A DNA stretch of 64,000 nt from positions 21,570-85,569 of the forward strand of contig JARFTV010000006.1 of assembly GCA_029289325.1 (NCBI GenBank). Direction: 5' to 3'. Source of the DNA: Alphaproteobacteria bacterium (GTDB taxonomy: Bacteria; Pseudomonadota; Alphaproteobacteria; Rhodobacterales; Rhodobacteraceae). Both the position numbers and the translations under genes were made by a program. Below the pieces are notes generated by a model. The model was not told where the DNA came from. It did not search any database and saw only the letters and a list, made by a program, of their open reading frames with translations. Shown piece by piece: positions 16,322 through 25,166 of the stretch. How positions within the stretch are numbered: the stretch's first letter is position 1; each line of letters begins with the position of its first letter.

Positions 16322-16341
16322 CGAAATCTTCGAAGATTTCG
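16322..16341. terminator. 20-bp perfect palindrome just after the flavoprotein gene
   Basis: CGAAATCTTCGAAGATTTCG starts one base after the stop codon of the dehydrogenase. A 10-bp stem with virtually no loop and no T-run makes it an imperfect terminator, but the position suggests a role in transcript 3'-end formation. Similar palindromes are frequent after Rhodobacterales genes. Confidence 0.5.
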
Positions 16342-16403
16342 GGCACCCGGCGGATCGGGGCCGGGCGTCTTGAAGCAGCGCCCGCCACCCCCATCTTAAC
16401 CGG

Positions 16404-16724
16404 ATGGCCGCAAGAAAAAGACGGGAACGCAGGTTCCAACGACAGTTCGACGCGCTCGGGCGCCTCGTGCCCCCCCTGCGCGGGCCCATGTCGACGCTGC
16501 AGAAGGACAGCTGGTTTCCCGTCCGCTTCCCGGTCGCACTGGTGCTGATCGCCGGAGGCCTGTTCTCCTTCCTGCCGGTGTTGGGCCTCTGGATGCTGCC
16601 GCTTGGCTTCCTGCTTCTGGCCGTTGACCTGCCGGTGCTGCGCGGGCCGACCTCGGTCCTCGTGATCCGGGGCCGCCGGTCGGTCAAGCGCTGGTTCCGC
16701 CGCCTGCGCGACTGGCGGTCCTAA
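16404..16724 (+). CDS. small two-TM membrane protein, unknown function
   Basis: A 106-residue protein with a strongly basic N-terminus (MAARKRRERRFQRQFDALGR), a hydrophobic hairpin (VALVLIAGGLFSFLPVLGLW followed by PLGFLLLAVDLPVL) and a basic C-terminus (GRRSVKRWFRRLRDW). The pattern LPVLGLWMLPLG-LLLA-D-P is one I recognise from short conserved proteins in Rhodobacterales, but I know of no function. It overlaps the convergent GH25 gene by four bases, so the two transcripts meet tail to tail. Confidence 0.7.
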   Translation: MAARKRRERRFQRQFDALGRLVPPLRGPMSTLQKDSWFPVRFPVALVLIAGGLFSFLPVLGLWMLPLGFLLLAVDLPVLRGPTSVLVIRGRRSVKRWFRRLRDWRS

Positions 16725-17503
16725 AGGGTCCGCGCCCGCAGCCAGCTCGCCCAGGCGGCCTTGGACCCGGCAAAGACGTTGATATCCACCTTGCCAGCAA
16801 TCCCCGGCACCACCCCGGTCGAGGTATACTGCCAGAAGCTCCAGGTCCCGCCCTTGTAGACCTCGCCCGGATGGTCCGCGACCGCCCTCAGCCAGAACTC
16901 CACCCCCTCCAGCCGCCAAAGCTCGGTGTCCTGGTAGAAATCGACCGTGGTATAGACGATGGGCCGCTGCCCATAATGCCGCGCGACGATATCAGAGAAG
17001 ATGCGCGCCTCGTCCCGGATCGTCGCCCCGTCGCGGCGGATGGTGCAGGTCGGGCTGAACGGCGTCCATTCCATGTCAAGGACCGGGGGCAGGCCGCCCG
17101 GCACCTTGGGGACATTGCGGATGAACCAGCGCGCCTGCTCGGCCGCCGGGCGGCAATGGTAGAAGAAGTGATAGGCGCCGCGCCTCACCCCCGCCGCCCC
17201 GGCCCCGCGCCAATGGCTCTCGAACATCGGGTCCACCATGTCGCCGCCCTCGGTGGCCTTGATGAAGGCGAAGTTCACCCCGTTCGCCCGCGCCGTCGGC
17301 CAGTCCACCTGCGTCTGGAACCGCGACAGGTCGATCCCGTGGACCGGATAGCGGTCCGGGGACCGCCCCGGCCAGTCCGTCGGGGCGGCATCGGTGAAGT
17401 TCGAGGTGGTGACGGTGATCGTCTCGTCGGCCACCGGGGCGCGGGAGGACCCGCCACAGGCGACCAGCAGAAGCAGGGCAAGACAGGGCAGGGCGCGGAT
17501 CAT
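16721..17503 (-). CDS. GH25 lysozyme-like lipoprotein
   Basis: Predicted lipoprotein of 260 residues: signal peptide MIRALPCLALLLLVAC with lipobox LVAC, then a GH25 (Chalaropsis-type) muramidase domain. Diagnostic stretches are VHGIDLSRFQTQVDW (first catalytic aspartate), AFIKATEGGD, RRGAYHFFYHCRPAAEQARW, PPVLDMEWTP (catalytic acid pair) and FWQYTSTGVVPGIAGKVDIN. The family cleaves peptidoglycan between MurNAc and GlcNAc; membrane anchoring suggests a role in cell-wall turnover rather than phage lysis. It is the last gene of a minus-strand run after DUF938 and the DAO-type oxidase. Confidence 0.92.
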   Translation of the reverse strand: MIRALPCLALLLLVACGGSSRAPVADETITVTTSNFTDAAPTDWPGRSPDRYPVHGIDLSRFQTQVDWPTARANGVNFAFIKATEGGDMVDPMFESHWRGAGAAGVRRGAYHFFYHCRPAAEQARWFIRNVPKVPGGLPPVLDMEWTPFSPTCTIRRDGATIRDEARIFSDIVARHYGQRPIVYTTVDFYQDTELWRLEGVEFWLRAVADHPGEVYKGGTWSFWQYTSTGVVPGIAGKVDINVFAGSKAAWASWLRARTL

Positions 17504-17534
17504 GCCGTCATGCTGCCGCGACCTGCCCGGCTTG

Positions 17535-18203
17535 TCACCCCGGATTTCCGGGCCTCGGCGGATTCTCCCATGGGCCGCGCCGGGCCAGCAGCATCAGGTT
17601 GTTGGCGGGCATCTCGACCACCCGCACGCTCAAACCCGCCTGCGCCAGCAGGTCCAGCACCCAGCCCAGATCCTTGTAGCCGATCGCCGGATCCTGCGCC
17701 CGCAGGGACCGGTCAAAGACCGCATCGCCCTCGCTCGTCGCGCGGCCCTCGTTCAGGAACGGCCCATACAGGCAGAAGGTGCCGCCGGGTGCCAGGGCTT
17801 GCGCCCCCTCGGCCAGAACCGTCCGGGCCGCCGCCTCCGGGATCAGGTGGAGGAGGTTGACCAGCAGCACCGCATCCCAAAGCCCGACCCGCGCCGCCCA
17901 GCCCGGCGCCGCCGCATCCAGCTCGATCGGAGGCAGGATCCGGCCCCCACCCTCCGCCGCCCAGGCGAGGATCGAGCCGAAATTCCCCGGATCGACCTCC
18001 GTCGGCTGCCACTCCACCCCCAAGGGCCCCGCCATTACCGCCGCATGCAGGCCCGAGCCCGAGGCGATCTCCAGCAGCCGCCCGTTCAGGGCAAGCCCCT
18101 GCAAGACTGCCAGAATCGGCCCGGCGTTGCGCGCGGCCGAGGGTACCATCCGCCGCCCGTCGGCCAGCACTTCCGCACCACTGTCCGGCAGTTTCAGTGC
18201 CAT
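17535..18203 (-). CDS. DUF938 family SAM-dependent methyltransferase-like protein
   Basis: A 222-residue class I methyltransferase-fold protein. SAM-binding motif I is LLEIASGSGLHAAVMAGPL, motif II ends in WQPTEVDPGNFGSI, and VGLWDAVLLVNLLHLIPEAA and GTFCLYGPFLNEGRATSEGD are hallmarks of DUF938. The substrate is unknown for the family. The gene begins four bases after the stop of the upstream FAD oxidoreductase gene, so both are probably one transcript. No unusual features in length or composition. Confidence 0.88.
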   Translation of the reverse strand: MALKLPDSGAEVLADGRRMVPSAARNAGPILAVLQGLALNGRLLEIASGSGLHAAVMAGPLGVEWQPTEVDPGNFGSILAWAAEGGGRILPPIELDAAAPGWAARVGLWDAVLLVNLLHLIPEAAARTVLAEGAQALAPGGTFCLYGPFLNEGRATSEGDAVFDRSLRAQDPAIGYKDLGWVLDLLAQAGLSVRVVEMPANNLMLLARRGPWENPPRPGNPG

Positions 18204-18207
18204 GGCC

Positions 18208-19284
18208 TCACCCGAACCGCGCCGGGTCCAGCGCCGCGACCAGCTCCGCCCCGATCTCGGGCGCGCGGCCGCCGATCAGATCCGCCGCCAGCCGGCTTGC
18301 CGCGGGGCAGGTCTGGAACCCATAACCGCCCTGACCCGCCAGCCAGAAGAACGACGGCTCCCGCGCATCCGGCCCGATCACCAGCACACGGTCCGGCGAA
18401 AAGGTCCGCAGCCCCGCCCAACTGGCCAAGAGCCGCGTCACCGGCTCGGTCACCATCTCCTCATAGCGCGCCAGCCCCTCGGCCAGAACCATGTCATCGG
18501 CCCAGGCGTCATGCGGCTCCATCAGGTCCTCCTCGGCGGGGGAAACGATCAGCGCCCCCGCATCCGGCTTGGCATACCAATCCTCGCCCGGCCCGAAGAT
18601 CATCGGCCAGCGGCTCACATCCAACCCGCCCGGCGCCGGGATCCGCGCCATCGACCGCCGGTAGGGCGTGAACCCCAGGGGTCGGACCCCGGCCATTTCC
18701 GCCACCTGATCGACCCAGGCCCCCGCCGCATTGACCAGAACGCGCGCGCTGAACTCCCCCGCGGCCGAGGTCACCCGCCATCCCGCGTCGGTCTTCGCGA
18801 TCCCGGTTACCCGAGCCTTCGTTACCACCTGCGCCCCGCGGCTCCTGGCCTCGCGCGCGAAGCCCTGGACCAGCAGGTCGGTGTCCACATCCTCGGCATG
18901 GCCTGCATAGCCCGCCAGCGCCACCATCTCCGGGTTCAGGATCGGTACGATCCCCCGCGCCTCCTCGACACTGATCCGCTCGAATTCCATCGCCGCCAGA
19001 TCCACCTCGAAGGCCTCCCGCGCCTCGGCCTTGGCCACCAGCAGCAGCCCGCGTGGGCTCAGCACCCCCGGCAGACTGCGGAAATGCGCCTCCGAGGCCA
19101 TCGACAACCCCACCACCGCCGGCGCGCCATAGCGTGGCTCATACAGCGCCGCCGACCGGCTGCTGGCGTGATGCGCGAGCCCGTCCTCGGCCTCCAGCAC
19201 GATCACCGATCCCAGTTCCGACAGCCGCGCCGCCGCCGAGATCCCGGCGATCCCGCCGCCGATGATCAGAAAATCCGCGTCCAT
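18208..19284 (-). CDS. DAO-family FAD-dependent oxidoreductase
   Basis: Flavoprotein of 358 residues in the D-amino acid oxidase/glycine oxidase family. The N-terminal dinucleotide-binding motif is FLIIGGGIAGISAAARLSEL, with EAEDGLAHHASSRSAALY following (the conserved H-SSRSAA stretch), and the C-terminus has FWLAGQGGYGFQTCPAASRL, the second FAD contact. Likely activity is oxidation of a D-amino or imino acid; the exact substrate is not readable. It is the first gene of the oxidase-DUF938-GH25 run and lies downstream of the purine operon, separated by a terminator. Confidence 0.85.
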   Translation of the reverse strand: MDADFLIIGGGIAGISAAARLSELGSVIVLEAEDGLAHHASSRSAALYEPRYGAPAVVGLSMASEAHFRSLPGVLSPRGLLLVAKAEAREAFEVDLAAMEFERISVEEARGIVPILNPEMVALAGYAGHAEDVDTDLLVQGFAREARSRGAQVVTKARVTGIAKTDAGWRVTSAAGEFSARVLVNAAGAWVDQVAEMAGVRPLGFTPYRRSMARIPAPGGLDVSRWPMIFGPGEDWYAKPDAGALIVSPAEEDLMEPHDAWADDMVLAEGLARYEEMVTEPVTRLLASWAGLRTFSPDRVLVIGPDAREPSFFWLAGQGGYGFQTCPAASRLAADLIGGRAPEIGAELVAALDPARFG

Positions 19285-19302
19285 CCGCTTCTCCCGTCAT
19301 TC

Positions 19303-19335
19303 GAAAAGGGGCACAGGAATGCCCATGCCCCTTTC
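19303..19335 (-). terminator. terminator of the purine transport operon
   Basis: On the minus strand a stem of AAAGGGGCA/TGCCCCTTT (plus-strand halves 19305-19313 and 19326-19334) is followed by TTTTC. It lies after the end of the bmp gene and before the oxidase gene, so it can end the xdh-transport transcript. Confidence 0.7.
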
Positions 19336-19385
19336 ATCTTTGCACAAATATCCCACGGGGGGTGCGGGGGGTGTGAAACCCCCCG
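19330..19385. repeat. intergenic repeat with CTTTCATCTTTGCACAAATATCC core
   Basis: The 25-bp start of this element is matched in all but two bases by 26393-26417 inside xdhB, and more loosely by 22569-22590. It continues into a G-run/C-run (GGGGGGTGTG...CCCCCC) able to fold. Such CATCTTTGC-AAATATCC elements are, to my recollection, common between genes in Rhodobacteraceae. Confidence 0.7.
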
Positions 19386-19397
19386 CTCCGCCAGAGA

Positions 19398-20489
19398 TCA
19401 CTGGGGAATGTCGCCGACAATTCCCTCGACATAGAAGTTCATCCCCAGCAGGTCGCCGTCCGGGGCGGTCTCGCCCTCGGCCAGCCAGGGGCTGCCGTCC
19501 TGCTTGTTGATCGGCCCGGTGAACGGGTGATAGGTCCCCGCCGCGATCGCGTCACGCAGCGCCTCGGCCTCGGCCTTCACATCGGCCGGGACCACATCGG
19601 TGATCTCGCCGATCTCGACCTCGCCGCCGGCGATGCCTTCCCAGGCGTCCTGCTGCTCATAGGTCCCGTTCAGCATGGCGCCAACGCGCTTCACGTACTA
19701 GGGCGCCCAGTTGTCGATGATCGACGACACCCGAGGCCCGTCCTTGTACTCGGCCATATCCGAGGCCTGGCCGAAGCCGATCACCGCGCCATTGGTCTTG
19801 GCCGCCTCGGCCAGGGGGGCGGTCGAATCGGTGTGCGAGGCGATCACGTCCACGCCCTGGTCGATCAGCGCCTTGGCCGCGTCGGCCTCCTTGGCCGGGT
19901 CGAACCAGGTGAAGGCCCAGACCACCGACAGCTGGACGTCGGGGTTCACCTTCTTGGCGTGCAGGTAATAGCTGTTGATCCCCATGACGACCTCGGGGAT
20001 CGGGAAGGACCCGATATAGCCGATCTTGTTCGACTTGGTCATCTTGCCCGCGATATGGCCCTGCACCGCGCGGCCTTCATAGAAGCGGGCGTTGTAGGTG
20101 GTGACGTTCGGATGCTCGCGCTTGAAGCCGGTGGCATGTTCGAACTTCACATCCGGGAACTTGGCCGCGACCGCGTTGGTCGGGTCCATGTAGCCGAACG
20201 AGGTGGTGAAGATGATGTTGCAGCCGCCCAAAGCCATCTGGGTCAGCACGCGCTCGGAATCCGCGCCCTCGGGCACGCTTTCCTGCCACTGGATCTCGAC
20301 CTTGTCGCCGAACTCCTCCTTGACCGCCAGCGCGCCCTGATGGTGCTGGTAGGTCCAGCCGCCGTCGCCGATCGGGCCGACATAGACGAAGCAGGCCTTC
20401 ACCTTGTCCATGCCCTGCGCGGATGCCGCGCCGCCAAAGGCCAGCGTCAGCCCCATCGCCGCGGTGGCCAGCAGATTTCTCCGTTTCAT
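19398..20489 (-). pseudogene. BMP-family ABC transporter substrate-binding protein, split by an in-frame TAG
   Basis: Basic-membrane-protein (PnrA/Med-like) periplasmic binding protein for nucleosides or purines, 364 codons. The start is the ATG at 20489 (MKRRNLLATAAMGLTLAFGG, signal peptide). The frame is stopped by TAG at 19698-19700 (on the minus strand ...DNWAP-stop-YVKRVGAML...) and continues in the same frame for another 98 residues to a normal end. Family members normally have a tyrosine pair at this point, so a single TAC-to-TAG change explains it. If real, about a quarter of the protein is lost and transport is probably abolished; a sequencing error is the alternative. Confidence 0.85.
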
Positions 20490-20541
20490 TCTTCTTCTCC
20501 CCGTGGTGGCGGCGCGTTGTCCTGCACCGCTAGTTGATGCC

Positions 20542-21474
20542 TCAGCGCGAGGCGTGAAAGTTCTGTCCCAGCGATGCCGGAGCGCCATTGGCCTTGCCCC
20601 GCCGCCCCGCCGACATGATGACCAGCACAAGGATGGTTATCAGATAGGGGGCCATGGACAAGTACTCGACCGGGATGCCGGAGCCGGCGACCTGAAGGTT
20701 CAGCTGCAGGACGGTGATCCCGCCGAAAAGCCAGGCACCCAAGAGAACGCGCCAGGGCTTCCAGCTTGCAAAGACCACGATCGCCAGCGCGATCCAGCCC
20801 GCGCCCGCCGTGATCCCGTCCACCCATTGCGGCACCCGGATCAGGCTCAGATAGGCCCCGCCAATCCCCGCCATCGCGCCGCCAAAGGCGATGCACATCA
20901 GCCGGATGCGGTTGACCTTGTAGCCCAGGGCATGGGCCGCCTCGTGGCTTTCGCCGACAGCGCGGATGATCAGCCCGATCCGCGTCGCCTTCAGCACCCA
21001 CCAAAGTGCCGCGGTCATGAAGATGCTGAAATAGACCACCCAGTCATGGCCGAAGACGATCGGCCCCACCACCGGCAGCTTCGCCAGCGCATCCGGCAGA
21101 AGCTGCCCCGTCGCCGGCGGCTTTATCCCGTTGTAGCCCTGCCCGCCGAGGGAGGAGACCCCCAGCCCGAACAGCGTCAGCGCCAGCCCGGTCGCCACCT
21201 GGTTCGCCAGGAAGACCTGCGTCAGGGCCGCGAAGATCAGGCTCAGCAGCGCGCCTGCGACGGCGCCGCCCAGAAAGCCCAGCAGAGGGCTCCCGCTGTG
21301 CACCGCCACGATGAACCCGCCCAGCGCGCCGATCACCATCATCCCCTCGACCCCGAGGTTCAGGACGCCCGCGCGCTCGACCACCGTCTCGCCCAGCGCC
21401 GCCAGCAGGATCGGCACCGCGCTCGCCATCAGCGTGGCGATCAGGATGACCGGATTGATACCGCCGAAATCCAT
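20542..21474 (-). CDS. ABC transporter permease (purine/nucleoside type, second subunit)
   Basis: Branched-chain/monosaccharide-type permease of 310 residues with eight or more hydrophobic segments. VERAGVLNLGVEGMMVIGAL is the cytoplasmic loop conserved in the BMP-dependent nucleoside transporters (NupQ/YufQ type), and GESHEAAHALGYKVNRIRL is the ATPase-coupling loop. It begins directly after the stop of the partner permease, with one base between, and is followed by the split bmp gene. With xdhABC upstream in the same direction, a purine or its breakdown product is the likely cargo. Confidence 0.9.
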   Translation of the reverse strand: MDFGGINPVILIATLMASAVPILLAALGETVVERAGVLNLGVEGMMVIGALGGFIVAVHSGSPLLGFLGGAVAGALLSLIFAALTQVFLANQVATGLALTLFGLGVSSLGGQGYNGIKPPATGQLLPDALAKLPVVGPIVFGHDWVVYFSIFMTAALWWVLKATRIGLIIRAVGESHEAAHALGYKVNRIRLMCIAFGGAMAGIGGAYLSLIRVPQWVDGITAGAGWIALAIVVFASWKPWRVLLGAWLFGGITVLQLNLQVAGSGIPVEYLSMAPYLITILVLVIMSAGRRGKANGAPASLGQNFHASR

Positions 21475-21475
21475 C

Positions 21476-22555
21476 TCAATGCGCTCCCACCGCCAGCCGG
21501 AACCGATAGTTCGTCAACACATCCACCGCGAGGAGGAAGAACAGCAGCATCCCCTGGAACACCTGGATCGCCGCCGTCGGCAATCCAAGGCTGGTCGCGG
21601 CCATCTCGCCGCCCACATAGGTCAGCGCCATCAGGAACCCCGCCAGCACGATCCCCAACGGGTTCAGTCGGCCAAGGAAGGCCACGATGATCGCCGTGAA
21701 CCCGTAGCCCGTGTTGAAGTCGATGGTGATCTGCCCCGCCGGTCCTGCGACCTCGAACAGCCCCGCCAGCCCCGCCAGTGCGCCCGAAATGCCCATGCAC
21801 AGCACGACAAGCCGCACCGGGTTCACGCCATGGAACCGAGCCGCGCGCGGAGCCTGCCCCGCCAGCCGGATCTGGAACCCCGCCTGATGCCGCGTCAGCA
21901 GGACATAGGCCAGCACCGCCGTCACCAGCGCCGCCACGCCGCCCCAGTGCAGGCCAAGCGGCTCGTACAGATAGGCATTCTGCGCCGCCGGATAGCCGCT
22001 GAAATTCCGGCTCCCCGGAAAGCCCATCCCCTCGGGGTTCTTCAGGAATCCGGTCGCGGCCTTGGCCAGGATCGTCTGCGCCACATAGACCAGCATCAGG
22101 CTGACCAGGATCTCGTTCGTGTTGAACTTTGTCTTCAGGATCGCCGGGATCATCGCCCAGAGCCAGCCGCCGAAGGCCCCGGCCAGGATCATCACCGGAA
22201 AGATCCAGCGGCTCTCCGTCGGGAACACCGCCAAGCCCACCGAGGCGCCGAAGATCGCGCCCATGATATACTGGCCCTCGGCCCCGATGTTCCAGATTCC
22301 CGCCCGGAAGCCCAAGGCCAGACCGATGGCGATCAGGATCAGCGGTCCCGCCTTCACCAGCAACTGACCCCGCAGGTAAAAGGCGAAGGGCCCGAACAGG
22401 GGATCCCAGAAGATCGTGCGGATCACCTCGAACGGGTTCTTCCCCATCGTGGCAAACAGGATGCCGCCGGCCACCATCGTCAGGATCACCGCCACGGGCG
22501 GCGTCGCATAAAGCCAGAACCGGCTCGGCGTCGGGCGCTTCTCAAGCCTCAGCAT
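21476..22555 (-). CDS. ABC transporter permease (purine/nucleoside type, first subunit)
   Basis: Permease of about 359 residues, NupP/YufP type. The start MLRLEKRPTPSRFWLYATPP at 22555 fits the family; the track ORF extends 30 codons into the repeat-filled gap. Hydrophobic helices include PVAVILTMVAGGILFATMG and RGQLLVKAGPLILIAIGLAL, with the loop FRAGIWNIGAEGQYIMGAIF typical for this subfamily and the coupling stretch GQAPRAARFHGVNPVRLVVL. It pairs with the next permease to form the membrane channel. Confidence 0.9.
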   Translation of the reverse strand: MLRLEKRPTPSRFWLYATPPVAVILTMVAGGILFATMGKNPFEVIRTIFWDPLFGPFAFYLRGQLLVKAGPLILIAIGLALGFRAGIWNIGAEGQYIMGAIFGASVGLAVFPTESRWIFPVMILAGAFGGWLWAMIPAILKTKFNTNEILVSLMLVYVAQTILAKAATGFLKNPEGMGFPGSRNFSGYPAAQNAYLYEPLGLHWGGVAALVTAVLAYVLLTRHQAGFQIRLAGQAPRAARFHGVNPVRLVVLCMGISGALAGLAGLFEVAGPAGQITIDFNTGYGFTAIIVAFLGRLNPLGIVLAGFLMALTYVGGEMAATSLGLPTAAIQVFQGMLLFFLLAVDVLTNYRFRLAVGAH

Positions 22556-22568
22556 GACCACACCCCAT

Positions 22569-22612
22569 TTTCTGTCCACAAATATCCGGGGGGGTGGGCC
22601 CCCCGATCGACA
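22569..22612. repeat. degenerate copy of the AAATATCC repeat with C/G-run hairpin
   Basis: CCACAAATATCCGGGGGGGT followed by GGGCCCCCCG lies in the gap between the ATPase and permease genes. It shares the CACAAATATCC core with the element at 19330 but has a different left part. The gap 22556-22713 holds no gene. Confidence 0.5.
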
Positions 22613-22713
22613 GTTCACCCCAGGCAAAGCCAGAGGAAATGACACCCTCGTTGCAACCCGCGCCTGTCCGGCCCCGCGGGGCCGTGGGGCAGGGGGCGCG
22701 CCCGCCGATCACC

Positions 22714-24240
22714 TCAGCCCGCATGATGCGCGACCTCCATGCCATGCGCCCCGCCCATCATCAGGCCGATCTCGTCCATCGTCAGACCCTCGGTCGGCCG
22801 GGGCCTCGTCAGCCGCCCCTCGTTCAGCACGGCAAAGCTGTCCGCGACCTCCAGCAACTCGTCCAGGTCCTGGCTGATCACCACCAGTGCCGCGCCCTCT
22901 CCGGCCCGGTCGAGGATCGATTGCCGGATCTGCGCCGCTGCCGCCGCATCCACGCCCCAGGTCGGCTGGTTGATCACGATGACGCTTGCGCCCTGCATCA
23001 GCTCGCGCCCCATCAGGAACTTCTGCAGGTTCCCGCCCGATAGCGCGCGCGCCGCCACATCCGGGCCCGGAGTCCGCACGTCATAGGCCGCGATGATCTC
23101 CTCGGCAAAGGCCCGCGTCCCCGACCAGTCCACGAAGCCGTTCTTCGTCAGCCCCTTGCGCACCCCCGCTGTCAGGAACGCGTTTTCCACCAGCGACATG
23201 TCCGGCGCCGCCGCGTGCCCATACCGATCCTCGGGCGCGGCCACCAGCCCGGCCCGCCGCCGCTCCACCGGACCAAGATCGCCCACCGGCTGGCTCAGCA
23301 CCCGCACCTTGTCCGGCGCCGCCTTCAGCTCGCCGGACAGCGCCAGCAACAGCTCATCCTGCCCGTTCCCCGCGACCCCGGCGATGCCCAGCACCTCGCC
23401 CTTGGCCACGGTAAAGCTGATCCCCTTCAACGCGGTCCCGAAGGGGATCGGCGATTCCACCGACAGGTCGCTCACTCCCAGCGCTACCTCGCCCTTGGCC
23501 GCCAGCCGCCGTTCCGGCGTTTTCAATGCCTGACCGACCATCAGCTCCGCCATCTCGCGCGCGGTCCGTTCGCGCGGCGTGCAGGTGGCCACCACCTTCC
23601 CGCGCCGCAGGATCGTCGCCTCGTCGCAGAGGCCTTTGATCTCCTCCAGCTTGTGGCTGATATACAGGATGGCGGTCCCCTCGCGGGCCAGCTGGCGCAG
23701 CGTCTTGAACAGGATCTCCACCTCCTGCGGCGTCAGCACGCTGGTTGGCTCGTCCATGATCAGCAGCTTCGGGTCCTGCAACAGGCACCGGATGATCTCC
23801 ACCCGCTGCCGCTCCCCGGCCGACAGGTCCCCGACCATCCGGCTCGGGTCCAGTGGCAGACCGTATTCCTCAGAAACCGCCCGGATCCGCGCCGCCAGCT
23901 CCCGCATCGGCGGTGGGCTTTCCATCCCCAGCGCCACATTCTCGGCCACGTTCAGCGCCTCGAACAGGGAAAAGTGCTGGAACACCATCGCCACGCCCAG
24001 CCGCCGGGCCTCCGCCGGTTTCGAGGGCGCATAACCCGCCCCTCGCAGCGTCATCACCCCGCTGTCCGGCCGGACCAGACCATAGATCATCTTGACCATG
24101 GTCGACTTGCCCGCCCCGTTCTCTCCCAGAAGGGCGTGGATCTCGCCCTCGCCGATCGAGAACGACACATCCGAATTCGCCACCACCCCCGGATAGGCCT
24201 TGGTGATGCCCTCGACCCGCAGCAATTCCGGTCGCGTCAT
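22714..24240 (-). CDS. ABC transporter ATPase with two nucleotide-binding domains (NupO-like)
   Basis: Double ABC protein of 508 residues, as used by BMP-dependent and sugar (RbsA-type) importers. The first domain has Walker A LLGENGAGKSTMVKMIYGL, signature LSAGERQRVEIIRCLL and Walker B LLIMDEPTSVLTP. The second is degenerate in Walker A (GIAGVAGNGQDELLLALSG), as is usual for the family, with ALSGGNLQKFLMGREL and VIVINQPTWGVDAAA. It starts four bases inside xdhC, so transport and xanthine oxidation genes are translationally coupled. Cargo is probably a purine. Confidence 0.92.
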   Translation of the reverse strand: MTRPELLRVEGITKAYPGVVANSDVSFSIGEGEIHALLGENGAGKSTMVKMIYGLVRPDSGVMTLRGAGYAPSKPAEARRLGVAMVFQHFSLFEALNVAENVALGMESPPPMRELAARIRAVSEEYGLPLDPSRMVGDLSAGERQRVEIIRCLLQDPKLLIMDEPTSVLTPQEVEILFKTLRQLAREGTAILYISHKLEEIKGLCDEATILRRGKVVATCTPRERTAREMAELMVGQALKTPERRLAAKGEVALGVSDLSVESPIPFGTALKGISFTVAKGEVLGIAGVAGNGQDELLLALSGELKAAPDKVRVLSQPVGDLGPVERRRAGLVAAPEDRYGHAAAPDMSLVENAFLTAGVRKGLTKNGFVDWSGTRAFAEEIIAAYDVRTPGPDVAARALSGGNLQKFLMGRELMQGASVIVINQPTWGVDAAAAAQIRQSILDRAGEGAALVVISQDLDELLEVADSFAVLNEGRLTRPRPTEGLTMDEIGLMMGGAHGMEVAHHAG

Positions 24241-25166
24241 GCCCGCTTCTCCTTCACCGCCACGCCCGAAGCCCGCAGCAATTCCGCCACCACGCCCACC
24301 GCAATCGCCTGCGGATGCTTGCCGAGGGCCGGATCGCCAATCGGACAGCGGATCCGCGCCACCGCCCCGACCTCATGCCCCAAAGCCGCCAGCCGGGACC
24401 GGAACCTGCCCCATTTCGTCGCCGACCCGATCAGCCCGCAGGACCTGAACCCGCGCTTGAGAAGCCGATGACACAGCTCCAGATCCAGCGCATGGCTGAA
24501 CGTCAGCACCAGATGCTCCGCACCAACAGGCGCATGATCCGCCACCAGGGCCGGATCACGGGCCGGAACCACCGTCACCCCTTCCGGCACTTCTTCCGGA
24601 AACCGCTCTGCCGCCACATCCACCCAGGTCACCGCAATCCCCGGCAGCGGCGCCAGCACGGCGACCAAGGCCCGCCCGACATGCCCCGCGCCCCAGACCC
24701 AGACCTGCCGCTCCGCCTCCGCGACCGGCTCCACCAGCCAGCCCGCGACCAGCCCCGGCACAGGGCGAATCCCTTGCCCTCGCGCCGCCGCCAGCACCCG
24801 CTTCACTGCCAGGGGCATGTCGCCCGGACCCCGCGCGACGACCCCGGCCACGGCGTCCGGCACCGCCTCGAACATCTCGGTCCAAAGCGTGACCGCCCCG
24901 CCGCAGCACTGACCCAGCGACGGGCCAAGGGCCACCCGCTCGACCAGCGCCGCCCCTCCGCTGGAGCCGGCAAGCATCGCCCGCGCCTTCGCCGCCGCCT
25001 CGTATTCCAGCGCCCCGCCGCCGATCGTCCCCGACTGCCCGTCTGCCCAGACCAGCATCGAAGCCCCGACCTCGCGCGGAGACGACCCCTCCACCCCCGC
25101 GATCACCACCCGGGCGACCCGCCCATGCGCGCCGATCGCCGTAGCCATTTCCGAAAGGTCAAACAC
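24237..25166 (-). CDS. xdhC: xanthine dehydrogenase accessory protein XdhC
   Basis: Chaperone of 309 residues that inserts the sulfurated molybdenum cofactor into XdhB. Conserved parts are VVIAGVEGSSPREVGASMLV, SGTIGGGALEYEA near the N-terminus, LGPSLGQCCGGAVTL in the middle and a Rossmann-like half (VWVWGAGHVGRALVAVLAPL). The cysteine pair in GQCCGG is a family hallmark. It overlaps xdhB by eight bases and the transporter ATPase by four, showing one tightly packed operon. XdhC is not part of the mature enzyme. Confidence 0.93.
   Translation of the reverse strand: MFDLSEMATAIGAHGRVARVVIAGVEGSSPREVGASMLVWADGQSGTIGGGALEYEAAAKARAMLAGSSGGAALVERVALGPSLGQCCGGAVTLWTEMFEAVPDAVAGVVARGPGDMPLAVKRVLAAARGQGIRPVPGLVAGWLVEPVAEAERQVWVWGAGHVGRALVAVLAPLPGIAVTWVDVAAERFPEEVPEGVTVVPARDPALVADHAPVGAEHLVLTFSHALDLELCHRLLKRGFRSCGLIGSATKWGRFRSRLAALGHEVGAVARIRCPIGDPALGKHPQAIAVGVVAELLRASGVAVKEKRA

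Noticed and set aside
19398-20489. Genetic code reassignment or pyrrolysine use to explain the two internal TAG codons
   Set aside because: TAG terminates several intact genes in the window (for example dnaE and atpF'), and no pyl genes are present; nonsense mutation or sequence error is simpler.
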